53,769 nucleotides of DNA. Origin: Bacteroidota bacterium (lineage in GTDB: Bacteria > Bacteroidota > Bacteroidia > Bacteroidales > B39-G9). The translations under genes were made by a program, and so were the position numbers. The stretch is from NCBI GenBank assembly GCA_003648455.1, contig QMPG01000001.1, positions 1 through 53,769 on the forward strand, read 5' to 3'. The notes under the pieces were generated by a model. That model did not search any database. It was not told the origin of the DNA and saw only the letters and a list, made by a program, of their open reading frames with translations. Shown here piece by piece: positions 36,056 through 43,770 of this stretch. Within the stretch, counting starts at the first letter, position 1; every line of letters starts with the position of its first letter.

Positions 36056-37888
36056 TTAAAATTTTATCCCAATAATAAGAATATCATCAACTTGGGGGAA
36101 ATCTCCTTTCCAATCATCCAAAGTATTCTTAATTATTGACTTTTGTTTATCCATATCTTTACTATGAATATTTAATAACATATCTTCAAACTGACCAATC
36201 ATAAATTTTTCATTATTATTTCCCCCAAATTGGTCTTTAAAGCCATCGGAAAACATATATAGCACAGAATCTTTGTTTATTTTAAAAGAATGATTATTAA
36301 ACGAAACGCCTAATTTACTTGAAAAAACACCTCCTATTGAAAAAACATCTCCATTTATGCTATAAAGCTTGTTGTTTTCAATGAAATAAGCTGTACTATT
36401 TGCGCAAGCAATTGTGAATTCTTGATTCTCTTTATCTATACAACAAATGCTAATATCCATTCCATCATCTTGGAAATTAGAAGTTGAACCATCCTGATTA
36501 AGAATTGAGACTACTTCTTTGTTTAATTTTTCAAGTATTAATGCAGGAGATGAGATTTTTTTTGTTTTAACAATTTCATTTAATAATGTATTTCCTATCA
36601 TTGACATAAAAGCACCCGGAACACCATGTCCGGTACAATCGGCAGCTGCTATAAAAATTTTATTATCTTGCTCTGAATACCAATAAAAATCACCGCTTAC
36701 TATATCCCTCGGTTTAAAAAACACAAATGATTTAGGCAAGCTTTTTTGTATTGCTTCTTGATATGGCAAAATAGCTTCTTGAATCCTACTTGCATAACTT
36801 ATACTATCTAATATTTGTGAATTTCTCTTTTTTAATTTTTTGTGTGATTCTGAAAGCAAAATACTTTGTTGCTCAATTTTTTCTTTTTGTCTTTGAAGTT
36901 GGATATTACTTTCTGCTAACAATTTATTTGTTTTCTTCTTTTGCAGATATAATCTATACAGCAAAGTTGAAAATATTAAAACAAGCGAAAATCCTATAAT
37001 AAAAAAATTTCTAGTTAAAGCTGCATTTCTAATTTGTGCTTTTTGTTCGTTTATTTTTAATTCTTTAATTTTCTTTTCTTTATCAAGAAGATCTATTTGA
37101 AGTTGTTTTTCTTTTGTCAATTTTTTTTGTGTTGATAAATCTTTTTTTGTTAATAATAATTGTTTTTCTTTTTGCTCTTTTTCTTCAATTGCCTTATGTG
37201 TAATATTCCTCATATTATCAACCTCAAGTTGACTCTTTTGTTCTTTTTTTTTGATTTCTTGATTTTGGATTTGCTTACTAAGCGATGAATAGTAATTAAA
37301 ATACTTGAATGACTTTTCTGTATTGCCTATTTTCTTGTAATTCTCTGCAATAATACCATAACAATTCTTGATTAATTTAATGTCGTTTAATTCTTTTGAT
37401 ATTTTTAATGCGGACATTGAATTATCTATTGCATCCTGATATTTACCCGAATATTGAAATATTAATGCAATATTATTCAATGAAGATGCTTCTTTATATT
37501 TACTCTTTAACTCAAGACTCATTGAATAACCATCATTAAAATATTTCATTGCTTCTTCATAGTCATTAATATCCGAATAAATTAAACCAATATCTGTATT
37601 TATTTGATAAATAGCGTTTTTGTTACCAATTTGCTTATTTATCTCCAGCGATTTTTTAAAACACTCGATAGCTTCTTCCTGATGATTATTATTCCAGTAC
37701 AAGGAAGCCAACAAATTAAGCAATCGACCTTCTTCATTCTTATCATCATTTATTTGTGATTGTGTAATTTGACTTTGGTATAAATTTATCTTTTGTTGAA
37801 CTTGGGGATTTAACTGATTTTGTGATTTTACAACAATGGATGTTAAAAAACAAAATATAAAAAGAAGATATAGTTTATTTTGTCTCAT
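36056..37888 (-). CDS. TPR membrane sensor with SpoIIE-type PP2C phosphatase
   Basis: A 610-residue protein and probable first gene of the phosphatase operon. Signal peptide (to about 22), four to five TPR-like units at about 55-215, a long charged coiled coil at about 215-295 (KEEQKEKQ-type heptads), a membrane helix near 302-322, a second coiled coil at 325-365 and the PP2C domain at about 385-610. Metal-binding motifs are intact: RDIVSGDFYW, AADCTGHGVPGAF, MFSDGFKDQFGG and PQVDDILIIG. The TPR part replaces the beta-propellers of its two neighbours, so it should sense a protein or peptide signal in the periplasm. The target is inferred to be a SiaC- or STAS-type protein. Confidence 0.92.
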   Translation of the reverse strand: MRQNKLYLLFIFCFLTSIVVKSQNQLNPQVQQKINLYQSQITQSQINDDKNEEGRLLNLLASLYWNNNHQEEAIECFKKSLEINKQIGNKNAIYQINTDIGLIYSDINDYEEAMKYFNDGYSMSLELKSKYKEASSLNNIALIFQYSGKYQDAIDNSMSALKISKELNDIKLIKNCYGIIAENYKKIGNTEKSFKYFNYYSSLSKQIQNQEIKKKEQKSQLEVDNMRNITHKAIEEKEQKEKQLLLTKKDLSTQKKLTKEKQLQIDLLDKEKKIKELKINEQKAQIRNAALTRNFFIIGFSLVLIFSTLLYRLYLQKKKTNKLLAESNIQLQRQKEKIEQQSILLSESHKKLKKRNSQILDSISYASRIQEAILPYQEAIQKSLPKSFVFFKPRDIVSGDFYWYSEQDNKIFIAAADCTGHGVPGAFMSMIGNTLLNEIVKTKKISSPALILEKLNKEVVSILNQDGSTSNFQDDGMDISICCIDKENQEFTIACANSTAYFIENNKLYSINGDVFSIGGVFSSKLGVSFNNHSFKINKDSVLYMFSDGFKDQFGGNNNEKFMIGQFEDMLLNIHSKDMDKQKSIIKNTLDDWKGDFPQVDDILIIGIKF

Positions 37889-37991
37889 ATTAAGTTAAAC
37901 TTATAAATAAAACGTAAAAATATTAACGAAGTTATGACATTAGTAAAAATAATCTTTTTATTTAAAAATCAATAATTTTTTACAATAAAAA

Positions 37992-38209
37992 TCACTACTG
38001 TCCGACTAAAAAATGTTGAATCTGTTGAACCCTCTGCTATTATTACGTCCCGATGGGACTTAAAATAAATGGGGGTTACTTTCAGTTCTTCCAATATTAA
38101 GTCCCTGACGGGACTGTCCCGTAGTGCCCAATATGTTGGTAGAAAACAAGTTGCAATTCAAACATAAGTCCCGTTAGGGACGATATAGCATTATCTCGGA
38201 CAATAGTGA
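37992..38209. repeat. 218-bp element with TCACTACTGTCCGA inverted ends
   Basis: TCACTACTGTCCGA (37992-38005) and TCGGACAATAGTGA (38196-38209) pair at 13 of 14 positions. Inside are several GTCCC...GGGAC hairpins (GTCCCGATGGGAC, AGTCCCTGACGGGACT, GTCCCGTTAGGGAC). No open frame. This fits a small non-autonomous element; the parent transposon is not in the window. Confidence 0.6.
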
Positions 38210-38217
38210 ATAAAAAT

Positions 38218-38254
38218 AAAAAATCCCGTTAAAAAATTTTTAACGGGATTTTTT
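38218..38254. terminator. Intrinsic terminator downstream of htpG
   Basis: AAATCCCGTTAAAAA faces TTTTTAACGGGATTT, flanked by A and T runs on both sides. It lies 31 bp past the htpG stop (minus strand) and can work in either direction. Confidence 0.85.
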
Positions 38255-38262
38255 ATAAAATT

Positions 38263-38283
38263 TATTATTAACCTGAGTTATTA
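38263..38283. repeat. 21-nt repeat at the 3' end of htpG
   Basis: Exact match to 24128-24148 (core TTATTAACCTGAGTTATTA). It lies between the htpG stop codon (38285-38287) and its terminator, while the other copy ends on the htrA stop codon. Confidence 0.6.
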
Positions 38284-38284
38284 A

Positions 38285-40333
38285 TTATTTAATTAAATCA
38301 ATACTTCTTTTCACAAACAAGTTTAAGTCTTCGCCTTTTAGCATATTATTTGAAATTAAAGCCAAATCAATTAACTGTTTCACAATTTTATTTTTCAACC
38401 CATAGCTTGATAAAACCTCGTCTTTCTTTTTGTTAATTTCATCAATCTTTTCTTGTAATTCTTTGGTTTTATCTTTTTCTACTTGCTCTATTTCTTCTTC
38501 TTTCTTGTCTTTATTTTTTTCATCTAATGCTTTCTTTTCCTCAATAATTGGAGATAATTCATCATCAAATTTCTTTAATTTAGCTTCATTCTTTTTATCA
38601 ACATCTTCGGAAATTTTAACAATAAGACGATGATTTGTATTAATAACTAAATTGTAATTATCCGGCAAGTTGCCATAGAAATTCATTTGGTTTAACGAAG
38701 ACATATCTTTCATTCGTCTCATAAATTCCGATTGTGTAATTAAAACCGGAGCTTCGTTTTCTTCCATGTTTTCAAAAATAACGCTAAAAACCTCTTTGTT
38801 TTTTAATCGACTTTTAAAAACAGGTCTTAATCTGTTTTGTTGCTCAACAGTCAGTTTACTTTCGTTTGTTTTATCTTTCTGAATTAATTTATCAACAATA
38901 TCAGAATCAACTCTTACAAATTGAGATTTTTCAAATTTTTGTTCTAAGAAATTAATAAAATGAACATCAAGTTGTCCGTCCATTAATAAAACATCATATC
39001 CTTTTGCTTTAGCACTCTCAATAAAGCTAAATTGTTCTTCTGCGTTTGTTGAATATAAGTAAATTAATTTACCGTCTTTATCTGTTTGGTTTTCTTTAAT
39101 GATGTTTTTATACTCATCGAACGTAAAACACTTTTTATCAGTATTTGTAAACAAAGTAAAATCTTTTGCTCTCTCATAAAATTTTTCATTCGAAAGAATT
39201 CCGTATTCAATAAATAGTCTGAGGTCGCTCCATTTTTTTTCAAATTCTGCTCTGTCTTTTTTAAATATCTCGTTTAATTTGTCAGCTACTTTTTTTGAAA
39301 TGTGACTTGATATTTTTTTTACATTTGAATCGTTTTGTAAAAAACTTCTTGATACATTTAACGGAATATCAGGAGAATCAATAACTCCATGAAGAAGTGT
39401 TAAAAAATCAGGCACAATATCTTCAACAGAATCTGTAACAAATACCTGATTTGAATAAAGTTGAATTTTATTCTTTTGAATATCCAAATTATCTTTAATA
39501 TGAGGGAAATATAAAATCCCTGTTAAATTAAAAGGATAATCTACATTTAAATGAATATTGAACAATGGGTCTTCAACTATATATGGGTAAAGCTGATGAT
39601 AAAACTTGTTATAATCCTCTTCTTTTAAATCTGCCGGTTTTTTTGTCCATGCAGGTTTAGTATCATTTATAATATTATCTTCTTCGGTTTCAACTTCTTT
39701 ACCGTCTTTGTAATCTTTTTTCTTTCCAAAGACAATTTCTACAGGAAGAAATTTGCAATATTTATTTAATAGTTCATTAATTCTGTTTTCTTCAAGAAAT
39801 TCTTTTGATTCGTCATCTATGTGAAGAATAATATCAGTTCCTACAGTATCTTTTTCAATTTCTTCAATAAAGAACTCAGGGCTACCATCGCATTCCCATC
39901 TAACAGCTTTGGCATCTTTTGTATATGATTTTGTTTTTATCTCTACTTTATTCGAAACCATAAAAGCAGAATAAAACCCTAAACCAAAATGACCTATTAT
40001 TGCATTTACATCATCTTTATATTTTTCAATAAACTCTTCGGCACTAGAAAAAGCAATTTGATTAATATATTTATCAATTTCTTCTTTAGTCATTCCAATA
40101 CCATGGTCAGAAATTGTTATGGTTTTATTTTTTTTATCAACAGAAATTCTTACAGTTGGATCAACTATTTCTGATTTATAGTCACCTGCCGTGGCTAACA
40201 CTTTAAGTTTTTGTGTTGCATCTACAGCATTTGAAACCATTTCGCGTAAAAAAATGTCATTATCCGAATAAAGAAACTTTTTAATTACAGGAAAGATGTT
40301 TTCTGTAGTTACTCCTATTTTACCTTTTTGCAT
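38285..40333 (-). CDS. htpG: Molecular chaperone HtpG (Hsp90)
   Basis: A 682-residue ATP-dependent chaperone. The N-terminal ATPase domain shows LREMVSNAVDATQKL, ITISDHGIGMTKEEID and GHFGLGFYSAFMVS. The middle domain includes LNVSRSFLQNDSNVKKI, where the client/ATP-contacting arginine is expected. A charged stretch at about 590-650 (rich in Lys, Glu and Asp) precedes the C-terminal dimerisation end (KQLIDLALISNNMLKGED). It is longer than the E. coli protein (624) because of charged inserts, as in other Bacteroidota. A candidate promoter lies at 40385-40417 and a terminator at 38218-38254. Confidence 0.97.
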   Translation of the reverse strand: MQKGKIGVTTENIFPVIKKFLYSDNDIFLREMVSNAVDATQKLKVLATAGDYKSEIVDPTVRISVDKKNKTITISDHGIGMTKEEIDKYINQIAFSSAEEFIEKYKDDVNAIIGHFGLGFYSAFMVSNKVEIKTKSYTKDAKAVRWECDGSPEFFIEEIEKDTVGTDIILHIDDESKEFLEENRINELLNKYCKFLPVEIVFGKKKDYKDGKEVETEEDNIINDTKPAWTKKPADLKEEDYNKFYHQLYPYIVEDPLFNIHLNVDYPFNLTGILYFPHIKDNLDIQKNKIQLYSNQVFVTDSVEDIVPDFLTLLHGVIDSPDIPLNVSRSFLQNDSNVKKISSHISKKVADKLNEIFKKDRAEFEKKWSDLRLFIEYGILSNEKFYERAKDFTLFTNTDKKCFTFDEYKNIIKENQTDKDGKLIYLYSTNAEEQFSFIESAKAKGYDVLLMDGQLDVHFINFLEQKFEKSQFVRVDSDIVDKLIQKDKTNESKLTVEQQNRLRPVFKSRLKNKEVFSVIFENMEENEAPVLITQSEFMRRMKDMSSLNQMNFYGNLPDNYNLVINTNHRLIVKISEDVDKKNEAKLKKFDDELSPIIEEKKALDEKNKDKKEEEIEQVEKDKTKELQEKIDEINKKKDEVLSSYGLKNKIVKQLIDLALISNNMLKGEDLNLFVKRSIDLIK

Positions 40334-40711
40334 CTTATATGAATTTTTATGTTAAACTTTAATATTAAAACAGTTTTCTTTTTTCAAAGTATGTGCCAAT
40401 AATCAATTAGTGACAAATAGGCAGAAAAAAATCAAAAAAGATAATTAGATTCCCGTTAAAATAATCTGGTAATTCTCTGTGATAATTTATGATGGTAATT
40501 AATCTGAAAATATTTAACCCGAAAAAATCATAATTTTTCTACGCTTAAGAATTACCAACAAATTTAGTGTTTTTAATAAGCCAAATTTGGGTACTTCTAA
40601 TGCGGGGTTTACTTGCGTGGGCTCACCGCCAGCTGGCGGTTCGGTTCCCGATTTACTTCCCACTATCCATCGCTAATTTATGCAATTCACTTCGTTTTTG
40701 CATAAAGCGAG
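40334..40711. other. Intergenic region, 378 bp, with htpG promoter and a TTAACCCG element
   Basis: The left part should carry the htpG promoter (candidate at 40385-40417). The right half is the 202-bp TTAACCCG element (40514-40715), which runs into the stop codon of the next gene. Nothing else is visible. Confidence 0.6.
40385..40417 (-). promoter_or_regulatory. Possible htpG promoter
   Basis: On the minus strand TTTG (40414-40417) precedes TACTTTG (40385-40391), a one-base-short version of TAnnTTTG. The spacing is 22 bp, slightly long. Tentative. Confidence 0.35.
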
Positions 40712-40715
40712 TTAA
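40514..40715 (-). repeat. TTAACCCG element, copy 2 (202 bp, long form)
   Basis: Ends are TTAACCCG (40514-40521) and CGAGTTAA (40708-40715), one mismatch from perfect inverted repeats. The interior matches copy 1 but has an additional block with CCGCCAGCTGGCGG and GGTTCGGTTCCC. Its last four bases overlap the stop codon of the minus-strand receiver gene (40712-40714). Relative to the neighbouring gene it has the same orientation as copy 3. Confidence 0.8.
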
Positions 40716-41236
40716 TTAAATATGGAGATAAATAAAATAATCAATGCGGTAATAATGAATAATATTATTGATATGCGGCTTTCTGCTTTTCGTTTTTTTA
40801 AATTCTTATTAAATACAATTCTTTGAATTATATTATTAATTATCGGAAATGAAAATTCATTCTTTCTAACATAAGCACAGGCACCCATTTCCTTATATTC
40901 TTTTCTAAAGTCAATATTATCATCATTTTCGTAAGCTGACAAAATAATAATATTGAAATCTGGGTTTGTTTTTTTTAAAAGTTTTAAAATCTGAATTCCA
41001 TCTTTTGCTTCTTTATTCTTTCTTGTTTTTAAAAAATAATCAAGAATTATAAATGTTATGTATTTATTAGGGATAGGATTTTTTGCTATTTCATCAATAA
41101 GTTCTTCGCCTGTAGTATAAGTTTTTACTTTATAGCTTTCTTTACATGTAGCAAATTGATTTTTTAACAACTTTAATTCAAGTTTGTTATCATCAATTAA
41201 AAAAACTAATACATCTTTATCTTTAAAATAATACAT
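40712..41236 (-). CDS. Single receiver domain with C-terminal membrane helix
   Basis: A 174-residue protein. Residues 8-130 form a response-regulator receiver with an intact active site: Asp15-Asp16 (FLIDDNKLE), phosphoacceptor Asp66 (FIILDYFLK), Ser100 (IIILSAYEN) and Lys125 (AYVRKNEFS). After a basic linker (NKNLKKRKAESR) comes a strongly hydrophobic segment at about 155-173 (ISIILFIITALIILF) that should be a tail-anchor membrane helix, with the receiver on the cytoplasmic side. No DNA-binding output domain is present. The stop codon lies inside the terminal repeat of a TTAACCCG element, so the tail may have been altered by insertion. The partner kinase is not adjacent. Confidence 0.8.
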   Translation of the reverse strand: MYYFKDKDVLVFLIDDNKLELKLLKNQFATCKESYKVKTYTTGEELIDEIAKNPIPNKYITFIILDYFLKTRKNKEAKDGIQILKLLKKTNPDFNIIILSAYENDDNIDFRKEYKEMGACAYVRKNEFSFPIINNIIQRIVFNKNLKKRKAESRISIILFIITALIILFISIFN

Positions 41237-41332
41237 AGGGTAATTTTACCATGCAAAATAATAATAATTTTATTTATAAGCAACATTAATTATCCTAGTT
41301 AATCATAAGCTGAGTTCGATATAATTTTATTT

Positions 41333-42184
41333 TCAGTTTTTCGAAGGATTACGAACATCAATATGTTGTTTATAAATCCATTTCCCATTTTTATAAAAAA
41401 ATCCGTCATAAGTAAAATCTGGACCATAATATTGAAACTGCCCTTTAAGTGATGGTTTAGAGGGTTCTAAATGGTCGGCAATAATCATATTCAACTTGTC
41501 GTTATAACGCAATGTCATTGTCGATAAATATGAATACTCATAAATTACTCTTGATTTTTTTTCTTTATTGAAAATAAAAATATTTTTCCCGAAACGAGGC
41601 TCTCCGGTTTTTGTAAAATACAAAACATCAATTATTTTCTTTTTCGAAAAATCATTATTCCCATCCCAAGCAAGAAGAGTATAATATTTATTTTTATCTG
41701 ATTTTTTTAAAATAATTTCATAATACAATGCCCCAAACCAATTTTTGTTTGACAATTGCATTGTTTGTGGATTTATTATCTCTTCTGACTTATCACACAA
41801 CTGATATATTAAAAATTGTTTAGACTTTTTATGAAAATATTGTATAAAACCAAAATATTTATATGACCCGTCATTTAAGGAAATATTCCAATTATAAATC
41901 TTAAAACTATTATCAGGAGCTTTCAAAATTCCTATATGCCTTATGTTAAAAACATATTCGAATGATTCTTTGTTAGAAAACACTTGTTGAAAAGTTTCAA
42001 TAATTTTGTTATTTAATTTAAACTTCAAACTGTCATCTTTTTGTTTTGCAAGACTGTCGAAATATACTCGCAAAGTATCTTCTTGTAACTTCAGACTATC
42101 AAAACCTATATTCTGAGAATTTACCTTACTAAAAATAAAAACAAATGTAAGAAGCAACAATATCTTATATCTATATATATACAT
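41333..42184 (-). CDS. Secreted protein of unknown function
   Basis: A 283-residue protein I do not recognise. A clear signal peptide ends near FSKVNSQ (residue 24). The body is rich in aromatic and lysine residues with alternating beta-like stretches (NIRHIGILKAPDNSFKIYNW, YYTLLAWDGNNDFSKKK, FYKNGKWIYKQHIDVRNPSK). No catalytic motif or membrane segment is visible. It is 96 bp upstream of the receiver-TM gene on the same strand and divergent from the small membrane protein at 42238. Confidence 0.7.
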   Translation of the reverse strand: MYIYRYKILLLLTFVFIFSKVNSQNIGFDSLKLQEDTLRVYFDSLAKQKDDSLKFKLNNKIIETFQQVFSNKESFEYVFNIRHIGILKAPDNSFKIYNWNISLNDGSYKYFGFIQYFHKKSKQFLIYQLCDKSEEIINPQTMQLSNKNWFGALYYEIILKKSDKNKYYTLLAWDGNNDFSKKKIIDVLYFTKTGEPRFGKNIFIFNKEKKSRVIYEYSYLSTMTLRYNDKLNMIIADHLEPSKPSLKGQFQYYGPDFTYDGFFYKNGKWIYKQHIDVRNPSKN

Positions 42185-42209
42185 AATTATTTTATTTCGA
42201 TAAATTTAT

Positions 42210-42217
42210 TAATTTTG
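42210..42217 (+). promoter_or_regulatory. Putative -7 element for the DUF6132-like gene
   Basis: TAATTTTG matches TAnnTTTG and lies 20 bp before the ATG at 42238. No clear -33 element is present. Tentative. Confidence 0.35.
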
Positions 42218-42237
42218 CTTCAACAAAAATAAAAAAA

Positions 42238-42426
42238 ATGGATGTTAAAAGTAAACTTAAAAAATTATTTTCTAAGCGTGTTCTAATCGGTTTTATTTTA
42301 GGTGGTATTGTCGGTTTCTTATATTATTATTTTTTTGGATGTCAATCAGGCTCTTGTTCTATAACATCAAACCCTGTTAACAGCGTTTTATTTGGAATAA
42401 TAATTGGTGTAGTAATTGCATACTAA
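42238..42426 (+). CDS. Small membrane protein, DUF6132-like
   Basis: A 62-residue protein with two hydrophobic segments: about 16-32 (LIGFILGGIVGFLYYYF) and about 46-61 (VNSVLFGIIIGVVIAY). Between them is the short motif GCQSGSCSITSNP, with two cysteines spaced CxxxxC, which I recall from DUF6132-type proteins. The N-terminus is basic (KSKLKKLFSKR), so the loop should face the periplasm. The function is not known. It has a promoter-like element upstream, and its stop overlaps by 4 bp with the convergent aminotransferase gene. Confidence 0.8.
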   Translation: MDVKSKLKKLFSKRVLIGFILGGIVGFLYYYFFGCQSGSCSITSNPVNSVLFGIIIGVVIAY

Positions 42427-43616
42427 TCACTAACTGCCTCGTCAATTGCCTGCAACAATATATTGCTTATCATCTCAATTTCTTCATCAGAAATAGTTAA
42501 TGGTGGTGCAATTCTAAAAGCTGTTTCACAAAAAAGAAACATGTCAAAAACAACACCCTTTTCAATACAAATTTCGTGTAGCTTAATAACTTGCTCGGCA
42601 TTTCCCAACTCAACAGCTAAAAACAAACCTTTTCCTCTAATTATTTTTATTGCAGGATGTTTTAAATACTTTTTAAATAACTCTCCTTTCCTATTTGCTT
42701 CACTTGCAAGATTTTCATCTAAAATAATATTTAACGAAGCAAGAGCCGCAGCACTTGAAACAGGATGTCCCCCAAATGTTGTAATATGACCTAATGCAGG
42801 ATTAGACTTTAATGTATCCATAATTTCTTTTGACGACACAAATGCTCCAATTGGCATTCCTCCGCCCATTGCTTTTGCAATTGCCATTATATCCGGCACA
42901 ATATTAAACTGTTCAAATGCAAAAAGCGTTCCTGTACGACCAAAACCTGTTTGAACTTCATCAAAAATCAACATTGTGTCTGTTTGGTTACATCTGTTTC
43001 TTAATTTTAGCAGAAAATCATTTTCAGGAACAATAATTCCTGCTTCAGCTTGAATTGGCTCAACAACTACACAAGCTGTTTTTTTTGTTATAGCTTCCAG
43101 CTGATTAATGTTATTGTATTCTAAAAATTTAATATCTGGTAGTAGAGGTCTATATGAACTTTTTAATGTTTCGCTTCCTAAAACACTAAGAGCTCCATGT
43201 GTGCTCCCATGATATGCATTCTTAAAAGCAATAATTTCTGAACGATGTGTATTCCTTTTTGCTAATTTTAAGGCTCCCTCAATTGCTTCACTGCCGGAAT
43301 TCACAAAATATACTGTATCTAAATTATTTGGCAGATTATCGGTAAGCAACTTTGCATACTGAACTTGAGGTGATTGAACATATTCACCATAAACCATTAA
43401 GTGCATATATTTATCAACTTGTTCTTTAACTGCTTTCACTACCTTTGGATGAGAGTGACCAACATTGCTGACTGAAACACCCGATACCAAATCAATATAC
43501 CTTTTTCCTCCTTTTGCATATAAATATATTCCTTCGGCTTTTTCTATTTCTAATAATAGTGGAGTTGAAGAAGGTTGAGCAATATGTTGTAAAAACAACT
43601 GTCTTTGTGAAATCAT
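42423..43616 (-). CDS. Class III pyridoxal-phosphate aminotransferase
   Basis: A 397-residue fold-type I enzyme of the acetylornithine/ornithine/4-aminobutyrate aminotransferase group. Hallmarks: FVNSGSEAIEGALKLAK (cofactor phosphate), AYHGSTHGALSVLG, LIFDEVQTGFGRTG with the aspartate that pairs with the PLP ring nitrogen, IAKAMGGGMPIGAF with the Schiff-base lysine near residue 247, and TTFGGHPVSSAAALAS. The exact substrate cannot be read from sequence, and no arginine or lysine pathway gene is adjacent. A 127-bp inverted-repeat element lies 22 bp upstream of its start. Confidence 0.92.
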   Translation of the reverse strand: MISQRQLFLQHIAQPSSTPLLLEIEKAEGIYLYAKGGKRYIDLVSGVSVSNVGHSHPKVVKAVKEQVDKYMHLMVYGEYVQSPQVQYAKLLTDNLPNNLDTVYFVNSGSEAIEGALKLAKRNTHRSEIIAFKNAYHGSTHGALSVLGSETLKSSYRPLLPDIKFLEYNNINQLEAITKKTACVVVEPIQAEAGIIVPENDFLLKLRNRCNQTDTMLIFDEVQTGFGRTGTLFAFEQFNIVPDIMAIAKAMGGGMPIGAFVSSKEIMDTLKSNPALGHITTFGGHPVSSAAALASLNIILDENLASEANRKGELFKKYLKHPAIKIIRGKGLFLAVELGNAEQVIKLHEICIEKGVVFDMFLFCETAFRIAPPLTISDEEIEMISNILLQAIDEAVSD

Positions 43617-43638
43617 CTGAAAAAATTATTAAATGTGA

Positions 43639-43765
43639 AACTACTCCGAAAAGCCTTCATAGCCGTCATTGCGAGGGCGAAGCCCGAAACAATCTGTTGA
43701 TAATCAGTATATACGGATTGCTTCACTCCGTTCGCAATAACGAAAAACACTTTTAGAAGTGGACT
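43639..43765 (-). repeat. 127-bp MITE-like inverted-repeat element, copy 2
   Basis: Reverse-oriented relative of the element at 164-291. The left arm has ACTACTCCGAAAA and GTCATTGCGAGGGCGAAG; the right arm has GGATTGCTTCACTCCG and AGAAGTGGACT. Lengths differ by one base. It fills the gap between the aminotransferase start and the LytTR gene, ending 5 bp from the LytTR stop codon. Confidence 0.7.
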
Positions 43766-43770
43766 CAATA

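Larger units (their letters stand above)
37889..38284. other. Intergenic region, 396 bp, with an inverted-repeat element and terminator
   Basis: Between the phosphatase operon and htpG. It holds a 218-bp element with inverted ends (37992-38209), the htpG terminator (38218-38254) and a 21-nt repeat (38263-38283). The 103 bp next to the phosphatase operon should contain its promoter, but no good consensus is visible. Confidence 0.6.

Noticed and set aside
40636..40660. GGTTCGGTTCCC resembling a tRNA T-arm
   Set aside because: The stretch belongs to the long form of the TTAACCCG element, recurs at the right end of the window, and no acceptor or anticodon stem can be drawn around it.
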